Assembly: GCF_014873495.1 (NCBI RefSeq) | Contig: NZ_JADBGF010000001.1 | Location: 6,882,001 to 6,946,000, forward strand | Direction: 5' to 3' | DNA length: 64,000 nucleotides | Origin: Streptomyces stelliscabiei | Lineage (GTDB): Bacteria > Actinomycetota > Actinomycetes > Streptomycetales > Streptomycetaceae | Shown: piece by piece, positions 32,454 to 40,149 of the stretch | How positions within the stretch are numbered: position 1 is the first letter of the stretch | Layout: each line of letters opens with the position of its first letter | Position numbers and translations under genes: made by a program | The notes under the pieces: generated by a model | The model's input: the letters and a program-made list of their open reading frames with translations, nothing else | What the model was told of the DNA's origin: nothing | Database searches by the model: none

Positions 32454-32566
32454 GGCCTGGAAGCAATGTGTTCGATGCCGGTGTCGCGTGTCCCCAGGTG
32501 GGCCCGCGCCTGCCCTCCCGGGCCGTCGGCTTAGGCGATGAGCTGGTTTCAGGAAGGGGTACGAGC

Positions 32567-32734
32567 ATGGCGGCCATGAAGCCGCGGACGGGCGATGGCC
32601 CGCTCGAGGTGACCAAGGAGGGGCGGGGCATCGTCATGCGAGTTCCGCTCGAAGGCGGCGGACGGCTCGTCGTCGAGCTGACCCCGGACGAGGCAGACGC
32701 CCTCGGCGACGCCCTCAAGAAGGTCGTCGGCTGA
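32567..32734 (+). CDS. DUF3117 small protein (Rv1211-like)
   Basis: 55 residues: MAAMKPRTGDGPLEVTKEGR, then RVPLEGGGRLVVELTPDEA and a short C-terminal helix ending KKVVG. It matches the conserved DUF3117 family of actinobacteria, whose role is unknown. GGAAGGGG lies 8 nt before the ATG. It has its own terminator. In M. tuberculosis the homologue also follows tag. Confidence 0.88.
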   Translation: MAAMKPRTGDGPLEVTKEGRGIVMRVPLEGGGRLVVELTPDEADALGDALKKVVG

Positions 32735-32761
32735 CGCGCGTAGCGACCATACCCTTTCAGT

Positions 32762-32797
32762 CGCCCCGGCACCGCCCCACTCGGCGGTGCCGGGGCG
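32762..32797 (+). terminator. Terminator after DUF3117 gene
   Basis: Perfect 15-bp stem (32762-32776 with 32783-32797), 6-nt loop, then CTGTTGTG. Confidence 0.85.
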
Positions 32798-32849
32798 CTG
32801 TTGTGCCGGAAGGTCCGCGGGGGCCGGACGGGCCCCGCGGGGGCGTCCC

Positions 32850-33482
32850 TCAGCGCTTGACCGCGCAGAGCAGACCGTCGCCCACCGGGAGCAGGGACGG
32901 CACGAGTTCGGAGCTCTCCCGGACCGTGCGCAGCAGCTCCCGCAGCCGTATGACCTCGGTCGGCTGGGGGTTGGAGTCCACGGTGCGTCCGCTGGCGAAG
33001 ACACCCTCGAAGGCGACGAGCCCGCCGGGTCTGAGAAGCCGCAACGATTCAGCGAGGTAGTCGAGGCACTCCAGCCGGTCGCCGTCGCAGAAGACCAGGT
33101 CGTAGCCCGCGTCCGCGAGCCGTGGCAGCACGTCCAGCGCGTGGCCCGGGATGAAGCGCGCGCGGTTGCTGGCGAAGCCGGCCGCGCGGAACGCCTGCCG
33201 GGCGAACTGCTGGTGGTCCGGCTCCGGATCCACGGTGGTCAGCACCCCGTCCGGCCGCATACCGTGCAGCAGATGGATCCCGGAGACACCGGTCCCGGTC
33301 CCGATCTCCGCCACCGCCTTCGCGTCCACGGTGGCGGCGAGCACCCGCAGCGCGGCGCCCGTGCCGGGCGACACCGAGCGCAGCCCTGCCTCCCGGGCCC
33401 GGTCGCGGGCCCAGCGCAGCGCCTCGTCCTCGGCGACAAAGGCGTCGGCGAACGCCCAGCTCGTCAGCCGGTTGCCGGTAAT
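32850..33482 (-). CDS. SAM-dependent O-methyltransferase, apparent ATT start
   Basis: 210 residues, class I methyltransferase of the Rv1220c/catechol O-methyltransferase type. IGTGTGVSGIHLLHGM is the SAM motif I; LVFCDGDRLECLDYLAES follows. Conserved N-terminal coding (SWAFADAFVAEDEALRWARD) extends well upstream of the first in-frame ATG at 33374, so that ATG is too late. Going upstream there is no in-frame ATG, GTG or TTG before the sequence loses coding character. ATT at 33482 is preceded by AAGGAG with 6-nt spacing, so ATT is the best start. It is divergent from the sigma gene, as in mycobacteria. Confidence 0.75.
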   Translation of the reverse strand: MTGNRLTSWAFADAFVAEDEALRWARDRAREAGLRSVSPGTGAALRVLAATVDAKAVAEIGTGTGVSGIHLLHGMRPDGVLTTVDPEPDHQQFARQAFRAAGFASNRARFIPGHALDVLPRLADAGYDLVFCDGDRLECLDYLAESLRLLRPGGLVAFEGVFASGRTVDSNPQPTEVIRLRELLRTVRESSELVPSLLPVGDGLLCAVKR

Positions 33483-33488
33483 GGCCCT

Positions 33489-33494
33489 CTCCTT
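33489..33494 (-). promoter_or_regulatory. Ribosome binding site supporting the ATT start
   Basis: AAGGAG on the minus strand with 6 nt to the ATT codon; no ATG, GTG or TTG is within reach in frame. Confidence 0.6.
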
Positions 33495-33538
33495 ATGTCC
33501 CCGTGGTTGCCTGGGCGTGACTGTATCCGTTGCCGTCG

Positions 33539-33566
33539 GGAACCTCCTGATGGGACCGGTCGTTTA
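33539..33566 (+). promoter_or_regulatory. SigE-type ECF promoter upstream of the sigma gene
   Basis: GGAACC (33539-33544), 16-nt spacer, CGTTTA (33561-33566): the -35 GGAAC and -10 CGTT pattern of this ECF group. It predicts autoregulation with a leader of about 175 nt. An AT-rich patch at 33703-33730 may hold a second promoter. Confidence 0.65.
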
Positions 33567-33749
33567 AAGGGATGAGTGAGTGACGGGGGCCGCGACGGGG
33601 GGCACGGGATGGATCGGTCCGACGAGCGGGCGCGTGCTTCGGGGCTGGTGCTGACGGAGCCACCTGGGCCGCGTCAGCGAAATGAGCCATATCGGCGCAC
33701 ATCAATTTCTTATAAAACCGCTTATCCGGAGCTAACGGGCGAGGTGGCT

Positions 33750-34523
33750 ATGGTAGGGGCTCCACTGGACACCACCAGAGCCGACAGGGGAGGTGCGGCC
33801 GCGCCCGGGGATCGGGGAGGAGTGCTACGGCGCTTCCTCGGATCGGCGGGCAAGCCGAAATCCGTGAACGACACCGCTGACCACAGCCACGCCGCCGTCG
33901 CCCAGACCGCGACCTTCACCACGGACGCGCACGCGCAGGCGTGGACTCCCCCCACCTGGGAGGAGATCGTCAGCACCCACAGCGGCCGCGTCTACCGGCT
34001 CGCCTACCGTCTGACCGGCAACCAGCACGACGCCGAGGACCTCACCCAGGAAGTCTTCGTCCGCGTCTTCCGCTCCCTGTCGACGTACACGCCCGGCACC
34101 TTCGAGGGCTGGCTGCACCGCATCACCACCAACCTCTTCCTGGACATGGTCCGGCGCAAGCAGCGCATCCGCTTCGACGCCCTCGGGGACGACGCGGCCG
34201 AGCGCCTGCCCAGCCGCGAGCCCACCCCGCAGCAGCTCTTCAACGACGCGCACTTCGACGCCGACGTCCAGCAGGCCCTCGACACCCTGGCGCCCGAGTT
34301 CCGCGCCGCCGTCGTCCTGTGCGACATCGAGGGACTGTCCTACGAGGAGATCGCCGCGACCCTGGGCGTCAAGCTCGGCACGGTCCGCTCGCGTATCCAC
34401 CGCGGCCGCTCCCAGCTCCGCAAGGCCCTGGCGCACCGCTCCCCGGAGGCCCGGGCCGAGCAGCGCCGCGGGTTCACGGTGCCGCGGGTGCCCGTGCTGG
34501 GAGGAGGGGGCGCGACCGCGTGA
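33750..34523 (+). CDS. sigE: ECF sigma factor, mycobacterial-SigE type
   Basis: 257 residues. Region 2 reads RVYRLAYRLTGNQHDAEDLT and VFVRVFRSL, with TFEGWLHRITTNLFLDMVRR for core and -10 contact; region 4 reads LAPEFRAAVVLCDIEGLSYE and GTVRSRIHRGRSQLRKAL. The N-tail of about 75 residues is polar. ATG at 33750 has GAGGTGG 5 nt upstream. GTGA overlap with the anti-sigma gene. The order O-methyltransferase, sigma, anti-sigma, htrA, tatB equals Rv1220c-Rv1224, so it is the orthologue of M. tuberculosis SigE, an envelope-stress sigma. Note that the S. coelicolor gene published as sigE is a different locus. Confidence 0.9.
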   Translation: MVGAPLDTTRADRGGAAAPGDRGGVLRRFLGSAGKPKSVNDTADHSHAAVAQTATFTTDAHAQAWTPPTWEEIVSTHSGRVYRLAYRLTGNQHDAEDLTQEVFVRVFRSLSTYTPGTFEGWLHRITTNLFLDMVRRKQRIRFDALGDDAAERLPSREPTPQQLFNDAHFDADVQQALDTLAPEFRAAVVLCDIEGLSYEEIAATLGVKLGTVRSRIHRGRSQLRKALAHRSPEARAEQRRGFTVPRVPVLGGGGATA

Positions 34524-35722
34524 GTGGATCCCGTCCTACGCCTGCCGAGCAGCACCTGGGAGACCGTCTCTCCGCCCTGGTCGACGGAGAGCTCGGTCAT
34601 GAGGCGCGTGACCGCGTCCTGGCACATCTCGCCACCTGCGGGAAGTGCAAGACGGAGGCGGACGAGCAGCGCCGTCTGAAGAACGTCTTCGCGGAGGTCG
34701 CCCCGCCGCCCCCCTCCGAGAGCTTTCTGGCCCGCCTCCAGATGCTTCCGGCGGGCGGCGACAGCGGTTCACCGCTGTCCGGTGGCTTCGCGGGAAGAAT
34801 CGGGAGCGCGGTCGGCGGGCCGGGTCTGCCCGATCCCTCCGACTCCCGTGACTTCGCGGGCTTCGGCGTCTACGGAGTCGGCGGCGACTCCTTCGGATAC
34901 GTCCCGTCGGGACCTCACGGCGGCGCTCTGACACCCTCGGAGGGCCGTGGGGCACTGGGCGGCCGGGGTCTGACCAGCGGCCGTGGCTTCCTCGGTGACC
35001 GTGGCTTCCTGGGCGGGCGGGGTTTCCTCGGCGACCGCGGGACGCCGGGCGACCGAGGTTTCCTGGGCGGCGGACGCGATCTCCCCGGCGACGGGGACGC
35101 GGACGACCGTGCGGACCGGGAGGAGAGAGCCACCGACGGCACCCGGCGCACGGGTGAACGGGGCTTCCGGATCCACGCCGTGAGCCGGCCGGAGTCCGAG
35201 CGTTCGGCCTCGCGCGGCATGCGGTTCGCCTTCGTGGCGGCGGGCGCGGTGTCGCTGGCCGCGATCGCCCTCGGCGGTGTGACCGGCGGGGCTCCCGTCG
35301 AGACGGCGGACGCCCGGGGCGGTCCCGGCTCCGGCAGCAATGTCACCCCGCTGCGGACGCAGGCCGCGGGCACGGTCCCGACCCCCGAGTCGCAGCGCCG
35401 CCGGGGATCCACCATGGGGCCGCTGCTGGGGCAAGGGCAACAGTCCCTGGGCGAGACGCCCGTCGCCCCGACGGAGATCGCCGCGCCCCTGCTGCCCGGA
35501 GTTCCTGCTCCGGCCGGCCGGGACCGTCAGGGCGTACACCCGCTGAACGCGCCGGTGCCGGTCGGCGCGGCCGTCCTGTCCCCGCTCATAGGTCCGCTCA
35601 CCGCCGTACCGCCGCTGCAGCTGACCGACTGGTCCTCCGCACCGGAGCTCACGGGACCGGGCCTGCTGGCGGCCCCCGACTCCACCTCGTCTCCCACACC
35701 CACCTCCCCCGTCCTCCGCTGA
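34520..35722 (+). CDS. Zinc-binding anti-sigma factor (RseA-like), extended
   Basis: 400 residues. The N-terminal ZAS domain has HLATCGKC, the H-x3-C-x2-C motif, within LSALVDGELGHEARDRVLAH. A long linker contains repeated GFLG-D/G-RG units (residues about 153-185). A membrane helix follows (RFAFVAAGAVSLAAIALGGV, residues about 234-253), then a Pro/Gly-rich external domain. M. tuberculosis RseA is about 154 residues, so this version is far longer and gains an external part. GTG overlaps the sigma gene stop; the pair should be made in fixed ratio. It holds the sigma factor until an envelope signal. Confidence 0.87.
   Translation: MSGSRPTPAEQHLGDRLSALVDGELGHEARDRVLAHLATCGKCKTEADEQRRLKNVFAEVAPPPPSESFLARLQMLPAGGDSGSPLSGGFAGRIGSAVGGPGLPDPSDSRDFAGFGVYGVGGDSFGYVPSGPHGGALTPSEGRGALGGRGLTSGRGFLGDRGFLGGRGFLGDRGTPGDRGFLGGGRDLPGDGDADDRADREERATDGTRRTGERGFRIHAVSRPESERSASRGMRFAFVAAGAVSLAAIALGGVTGGAPVETADARGGPGSGSNVTPLRTQAAGTVPTPESQRRRGSTMGPLLGQGQQSLGETPVAPTEIAAPLLPGVPAPAGRDRQGVHPLNAPVPVGAAVLSPLIGPLTAVPPLQLTDWSSAPELTGPGLLAAPDSTSSPTPTSPVLR
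34978..35076 (+). repeat. Degenerate 15-18 bp coding repeats in anti-sigma linker
   Basis: Units encoding RGFLGD, RGFLGG, RGFLGD, RGTPGD and RGFLGG in succession; each contains a variant of GGYTTCCTSGGCG. Confidence 0.8.
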
Positions 35723-35865
35723 CACCCGAGTTCTGCGCGCCGGCCCGTGAACCTGGTTGAATCCGGGGTGGGCCGTGTCCGCTCGGGCCGCTCCCGGCCC
35801 GAGGCACTCGGCGAGCGGTGGGCGGCGGGCCGGTCCTCGGGACGGGCCCTAGGTGTGGGGAGAGC

Positions 35866-38304
35866 ATGAACGAGGGGAAGCCCACGAAGGCGAAATGGTG
35901 GAGCCGCCCCCGAGCGCACGGCCCGGGGGCCGACACGGCGGGGGACCACAAAGACGCCCAGGGTTCTGACGGACTGACGGAAATCCCCGTCGCCACGGGG
36001 ACCGCCGGGGCGGGGCTCGGGGGAGCTGCGCTGCGTGCTGACTCCGCGGGGCCCGACGGGTCCACGGAGGCCGGCGGCGTCCCGGGGAGCACCGGGGCGA
36101 CGACGGGGACTGTCGACGCGGTCCGTGGGGAAAACACCGAGGGTGACTTCGAGTTGGAGCGGCCGGTGACGATGACCGATCCCGGCAGGGGCGACGCCCG
36201 GGGCGACTCCCACGCCTCTTCCCGTGCGCACCGTGCGAACTCCGACAGCGAGTCCGACTTCGAACTGGCCCGCCCGGCTGCCGAAGCCACGCTCCGGGCG
36301 CGCACATCGACGGCCCCCCACCCCGCGCGCGACCCGGACGGCGACTTCGAACTGGAGCGACCGGCAAGCGCGGGCGGGAGCGGTGCGGTGGGCGAGCCGG
36401 GCGGTTCGTCCGCGGAGTCCGGGTCCGGCGAGCGGAAAACCGCCGAGCCCGGATCCGCCGTTTCCGCGAGCGCCTCGGCCGACACCGCTGTCGTCGCGTC
36501 CCGGCCCTCGGGCGCAACACGGCCCCTGGGCGCCTCTGACGCGCCCTCTGAGGGCCCCAAGCCGCTGCACGACCCCGATCCCTACAGCACCCCTCCCTAC
36601 GGCGAGCCCGGCCCCTGGGCGCCCGCTCCGCCGGTCCAGCACCCGGCGACGACTCCCCCACACGGGACGACCGCCGAGACGGGACGCCCGGCACCAGCCG
36701 TGCCCACGGCAGCGGGGGCCCAGCCGCACGACGAGGTGGCTCCGGCCGAAGCGCCGACGCGCATGGTGCCGACCGCCGCGACGCTCATCGAAGCGGCCTC
36801 GGCGACACCGCTGCCCGCTCCGGTGCCGCCGGCCCACGAGACCCCCGTACCGGCGGCCGCCCAGCAGCCCGCGACGGCCGCCCTGTACGCGGACGCGCCC
36901 GGGCCCGGCGCGGCCGCGCATCCTCCGGGCGCCTCCTACGCGTATCCCTCCCAGCCGGGGCCGCCGCCTTTCGGTGACTCCGCGCAGGCCGTGCCGCCGC
37001 CCTACGCGGGCGGGGCCACGCCCGCGCCGGCCGTCTACGCGGACGGATCTCCACCGGCGCCGGCCGCCTACGCCGATCCCGCCCGGCCGCACCCCACCGC
37101 CCCGCAGGGGCCCTGGCGGAACTACGACCCGTGGGCCGGGTCGGGGTCGTTGCAGCAGAACGGTGCCGCGGTGGACGGCGGGGCGCGGCGTCGCCGACGG
37201 AGGGGACGGAGTCTGTTGGTGGGGGCCGTGCTGATCGCCGTCGTGGCCGGTGGCATCGGCGGAGCCGTGGGCGCGTATCTGGAGCGCAACGGCGGGGTCG
37301 GGGCGGTCGAGCTGCCGCAGACCGGTGACGGGGTGACCGGGCGGGCGCCCGACAGCGTCGCCGGTATCGCCGCCGGCGCGCTGCCCGGTGTCGTGACCCT
37401 GCATGTGAGCGGGGCGAGCGCACAGGGCACGGGCACCGGCTTCGTGCTCGACGAGCGGGGTCACATCCTCACGAACAACCACGTCGTCGACCCCGCCGGC
37501 ACGGACGGCGAGATAACGGTGACCTTCAGCGGCGGCGAGACCGCCAAGGCCACCGTCGTCGGCCGGGACACCGGCTACGACCTGGCCGTCGTCAGGGTGT
37601 CCGGCGTCAGAGGCCTCGAACCCCTTCCCCTGGGCAACTCCGAAGAGGTGCGGGTCGGCGACCCGGTCGTCGCCATCGGCGCCCCCTTCGACCTGGCCAA
37701 CACCGTCACCTCCGGCATCATCAGCGCCAAGGAGCGGCCCATCACGGCCGGCGGCGAGAGCGGCGACGTGAGCGACGTGTCGTACGTGGACGCGCTGCAG
37801 ACGGACGCGCCGATCAACCCCGGCAACTCCGGCGGACCGCTCCTCGACGGCAAGGGCCGGGTGATCGGCATCAACAGCGCCATCCGGTCCGCGGGCGGCG
37901 GCTCCGAGTCGGACGGCGGCCAGGCCGGGTCGATCGGGCTCGGCTTCGCGATCCCCATCAACCAGGGCAAGCGCGTCGCCGAGGAGCTGATCAACACCGG
38001 TAAGGCGAGCCACCCGGTGATCGGTGTCACCCTCGACATGGACTACTCCGGCGACGGCGCCCGGATCGGCGCCAAGGGCGACTCGGGCGCGGCCGGGGTC
38101 ACCGAGGGCGGCCCCGCCGACCGGGCGGGCATCCGGCCGGGTGACGTCATCACCGAGGTCGACGGCCAGCGGGTCCACTCCGGCGACGAGCTGATCGTCA
38201 AGGTCCGTGCCCACCGGCCCGGCGACCGGCTGGAGCTGACCCTTCTGCGGGACGGCAGCCGGCGGACGGTCACGCTCACTCTCGGTTCGTCCGGCGGCGA
38301 CTGA
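35866..38304 (+). CDS. HtrA/DegP-type serine protease with PDZ domain
   Basis: 812 residues. Residues 1 to about 440 are disordered and Pro/Ala-rich, with three copies of a DFEL-x-RP motif (EGDFELERP, ESDFELARP, DGDFELERP). One membrane helix lies near 446-470 (LLVGAVLIAVVAGGIGGAVG). The external trypsin-like domain has His539 in NNHVV, Asp572 in YDLAVV and Ser655 in GNSGGP, an intact triad. The C-terminal PDZ reads GGPADRAGIRPGDVITEVDG. ATG with GGGGAGAG upstream. Position matches Rv1223 (htrA) downstream of anti-sigma; it may cleave the anti-sigma or misfolded envelope proteins. Confidence 0.9.
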   Translation: MNEGKPTKAKWWSRPRAHGPGADTAGDHKDAQGSDGLTEIPVATGTAGAGLGGAALRADSAGPDGSTEAGGVPGSTGATTGTVDAVRGENTEGDFELERPVTMTDPGRGDARGDSHASSRAHRANSDSESDFELARPAAEATLRARTSTAPHPARDPDGDFELERPASAGGSGAVGEPGGSSAESGSGERKTAEPGSAVSASASADTAVVASRPSGATRPLGASDAPSEGPKPLHDPDPYSTPPYGEPGPWAPAPPVQHPATTPPHGTTAETGRPAPAVPTAAGAQPHDEVAPAEAPTRMVPTAATLIEAASATPLPAPVPPAHETPVPAAAQQPATAALYADAPGPGAAAHPPGASYAYPSQPGPPPFGDSAQAVPPPYAGGATPAPAVYADGSPPAPAAYADPARPHPTAPQGPWRNYDPWAGSGSLQQNGAAVDGGARRRRRRGRSLLVGAVLIAVVAGGIGGAVGAYLERNGGVGAVELPQTGDGVTGRAPDSVAGIAAGALPGVVTLHVSGASAQGTGTGFVLDERGHILTNNHVVDPAGTDGEITVTFSGGETAKATVVGRDTGYDLAVVRVSGVRGLEPLPLGNSEEVRVGDPVVAIGAPFDLANTVTSGIISAKERPITAGGESGDVSDVSYVDALQTDAPINPGNSGGPLLDGKGRVIGINSAIRSAGGGSESDGGQAGSIGLGFAIPINQGKRVAEELINTGKASHPVIGVTLDMDYSGDGARIGAKGDSGAAGVTEGGPADRAGIRPGDVITEVDGQRVHSGDELIVKVRAHRPGDRLELTLLRDGSRRTVTLTLGSSGGD

Positions 38305-38549
38305 CCGTCGGCCGGCGGCCGGGCCGCCGGCGCCGTACTGACAGCAACGTCACAGGCGGGAGCCCCGCCCGGTCTCCCGCCCGGCCCCCGGCAGGCAAAC
38401 AGCTGGGAAAACCGTCGTGCGGGCGCGGTCCGAAGCCGTGCGAAGGTACCGGATCGCGGGGATGGCCGGGTACCGTGGATCCGGCCCGGACCGCGGAAGA
38501 CCTGCCGAGGCCCGCGAATCGGGACCGAGGACATCGCAAGGAGCTTCAG

Positions 38550-39023
38550 GTGTTCAATGACATAGGTGCGCTCGAGGTGGTGACGCTCGTCGTCCTCGCC
38601 GTGCTCGTCTTCGGCCCGGACAAGCTCCCGAAGGTGATCCAGGACATCACGCGGACGATCCGTAAGATCCGCGAGTTCTCGGACAGCGCCAAGGCGGACA
38701 TCCGCAGCGAACTCGGCCCGGAGTTCAAGGACTTCGAGTTCGAGGACCTCAACCCCAAGACGTTCCTGCGCAAGCAGATGGACAACGACGAGCTGGGGCT
38801 GAAGGAGATCCGCAACGGCTTCGACCTGAAGAAGGAGATGGCCGAGCTGACCGACGCGGTCCACGGCCGCGAGTCGGAGTCGTCGTCCTCGCCCACCTCT
38901 TCCACCGCCGCCATCGGCTCCGGCTCCGACGGCTCCGTGTCCGGCTCGTCCGGCGGAACCATCGACATGACGAAGAAGTCCGAGCCGGCCGAGCGTCCGC
39001 CCTACGACCTGGACGCCACCTGA
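38550..39023 (+). CDS. tatB: Sec-independent translocase TatB
   Basis: 157 residues. FNDIGALEVVTLVVLAVLVF is the single N-terminal helix, followed by the FGPDKLP hinge and an amphipathic helix (KVIQDITRTIRKIREFSD). The tail is Ser-rich (SESSSSPTSSTAAIGSGS). GTG start with AAGGAG 6 nt upstream; an in-frame ATG at 38475 lacks these features. It matches Rv1224. Its neighbour upstream is HtrA, and the Tat lipoprotein at 2256-4046 would be a client. Confidence 0.92.
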   Translation: MFNDIGALEVVTLVVLAVLVFGPDKLPKVIQDITRTIRKIREFSDSAKADIRSELGPEFKDFEFEDLNPKTFLRKQMDNDELGLKEIRNGFDLKKEMAELTDAVHGRESESSSSPTSSTAAIGSGSDGSVSGSSGGTIDMTKKSEPAERPPYDLDAT

Positions 39024-39335
39024 GCCGTACGGGCGACGCCCGTACGCAGGTCACCGCACGTCCGCTCGGCGCCCGCACCCGCTCCGGCCTGGCCTTCCGT
39101 GCCCAGGGGCCCCGGTGCCGCCGCACCCTCTGCACGTGACGCGTTTCATACCGCCGCGCACCCGCGTAGGGCCTCCGGCCGCCCGTACGCCGTCCTACGC
39201 GCCGGGCGCTTTCCCTGCTGCTCGGAGAGCTGTGGCTATGCTGCCCAGTTGTTGTGCGGACCGTAAGGAGAGCGAGCGACGACGCCCGTGGGGGGCGGGC
39301 CGCTCCGGTCCGTCGAGAGCTAGGAGGCGTCCGGC
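39024..39335. other. Intergenic stretch without a gene
   Basis: 312 bp between tatB and the next plus-strand gene. No coding frame is convincing; it should hold the promoter of the next gene (TATGCTGCCC near 39236). Confidence 0.4.
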
Positions 39336-40007
39336 ATGGAGACGACGAGTCGGGTAGGCGCGCAGGCGTCGGCCGCGGAGGGCGGACAACAGGTCCCCTC
39401 CGCCCGCCGAACGGTCGAGGGTTACCTGCTGGCGCACTTCCCTTGGTACGGCCTCGACGAGGCCTTCACGGGGCCGCGCTGGCTGATGCAGGTGGGTATG
39501 TCGGCGGAGGGAGCCGTCGAGCACGGCTCGATCGGACACGGTGACGAGCCCTCGGTGCGCAACGAGTACACGGCCTCGGCGGACGACGAGACCAAGGAGC
39601 GGTTCGCGGTCGTGGTGACCGTCGCCGCGAACGACGTACGGCGCAGCGCGGACGGCACGGGTGTGCTGGAGGCCACGTCGGTCTCCTCGGCGGCCTGGCT
39701 GGCGGGCGTCGGACTGCTGTCCTTCACCTGGCCGGGGCAGCTGGACCACACCCTGCGGGACGACTGGCTGGACCAGCAGACCGAGACGGCGTGGGTCCTG
39801 GCGGACGATCTGGCCGGGCCCGACTGGTCGACGCTGTCCCTGCCCGTGGACGGGGTGCCCACGACGTTCCACTACCGCGAGTCCGAGTTCGGCTGGGTGC
39901 TCGCCGGGTCGACCTCGGAAGGGGTGCACGTGGGGGCGTACGGGAGAGGGATGAGCGCCTACGGTCTGGGCTTCGCCGTGATCAAGGACATCGAGGCGTA
40001 CGCGTAG
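39336..40007 (+). CDS. Conserved hypothetical protein, 223 residues
   Basis: ATG with TAGGAGG about 9 nt upstream. The sequence is soluble, with no signal or membrane helix. Notable stretches are YLLAHFPWYGLDEAFTGPRW, a central ERFAVVVTVAANDVRRSADG strand and TFHYRESEFGWVLAGSTSEG-VHVGAYGRG near the end. The composition (beta-rich, acidic) and lack of Cys suggest a compact cytoplasmic protein. I do not recognise a named domain. It is monocistronic: the terminator follows. Confidence 0.8.
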   Translation: METTSRVGAQASAAEGGQQVPSARRTVEGYLLAHFPWYGLDEAFTGPRWLMQVGMSAEGAVEHGSIGHGDEPSVRNEYTASADDETKERFAVVVTVAANDVRRSADGTGVLEATSVSSAAWLAGVGLLSFTWPGQLDHTLRDDWLDQQTETAWVLADDLAGPDWSTLSLPVDGVPTTFHYRESEFGWVLAGSTSEGVHVGAYGRGMSAYGLGFAVIKDIEAYA

Positions 40008-40011
40008 GGGT

Positions 40012-40046
40012 GGAGGGCACCGCCGTGTGGTGCTGCGGTGCCCTCC
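40012..40046 (+). terminator. Terminator after conserved hypothetical gene
   Basis: Perfect 12-bp stem (40012-40023 with 40035-40046), 11-nt loop, 5 nt after the stop. Confidence 0.8.
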
Positions 40047-40097
40047 CCCGCCGTAAGGGCTTCGGTGGTTCGGGGGCCAGGGGTGCCTGGCGGGCCG

Positions 40098-40120
40098 GCG
40101 CGCGGTTCCCCGCGCGCCCG
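40098..40120 (-). repeat. Dispersed intergenic repeat, copy C (reverse)
   Basis: On the minus strand GGCGCGCGGGGAACCGCGCG, the same core as copies A, B and D, immediately downstream of mrp. Confidence 0.65.
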
Positions 40121-40149
40121 AGAGGCGGCCCCCGCCCCCGACAGGCGTC

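Noticed and set aside
35741..35780. A second SigE-type promoter directly before htrA
   Set aside because: TGAACC is present but the nearest CGT-type -10 is 20 nt away, longer than the 16-17 nt expected.
35527..38214. An 895-codon minus-strand open frame opposite anti-sigma and htrA
   Set aside because: Antisense to genes with complete motifs; Arg/Gly/Pro-rich translation without domains.
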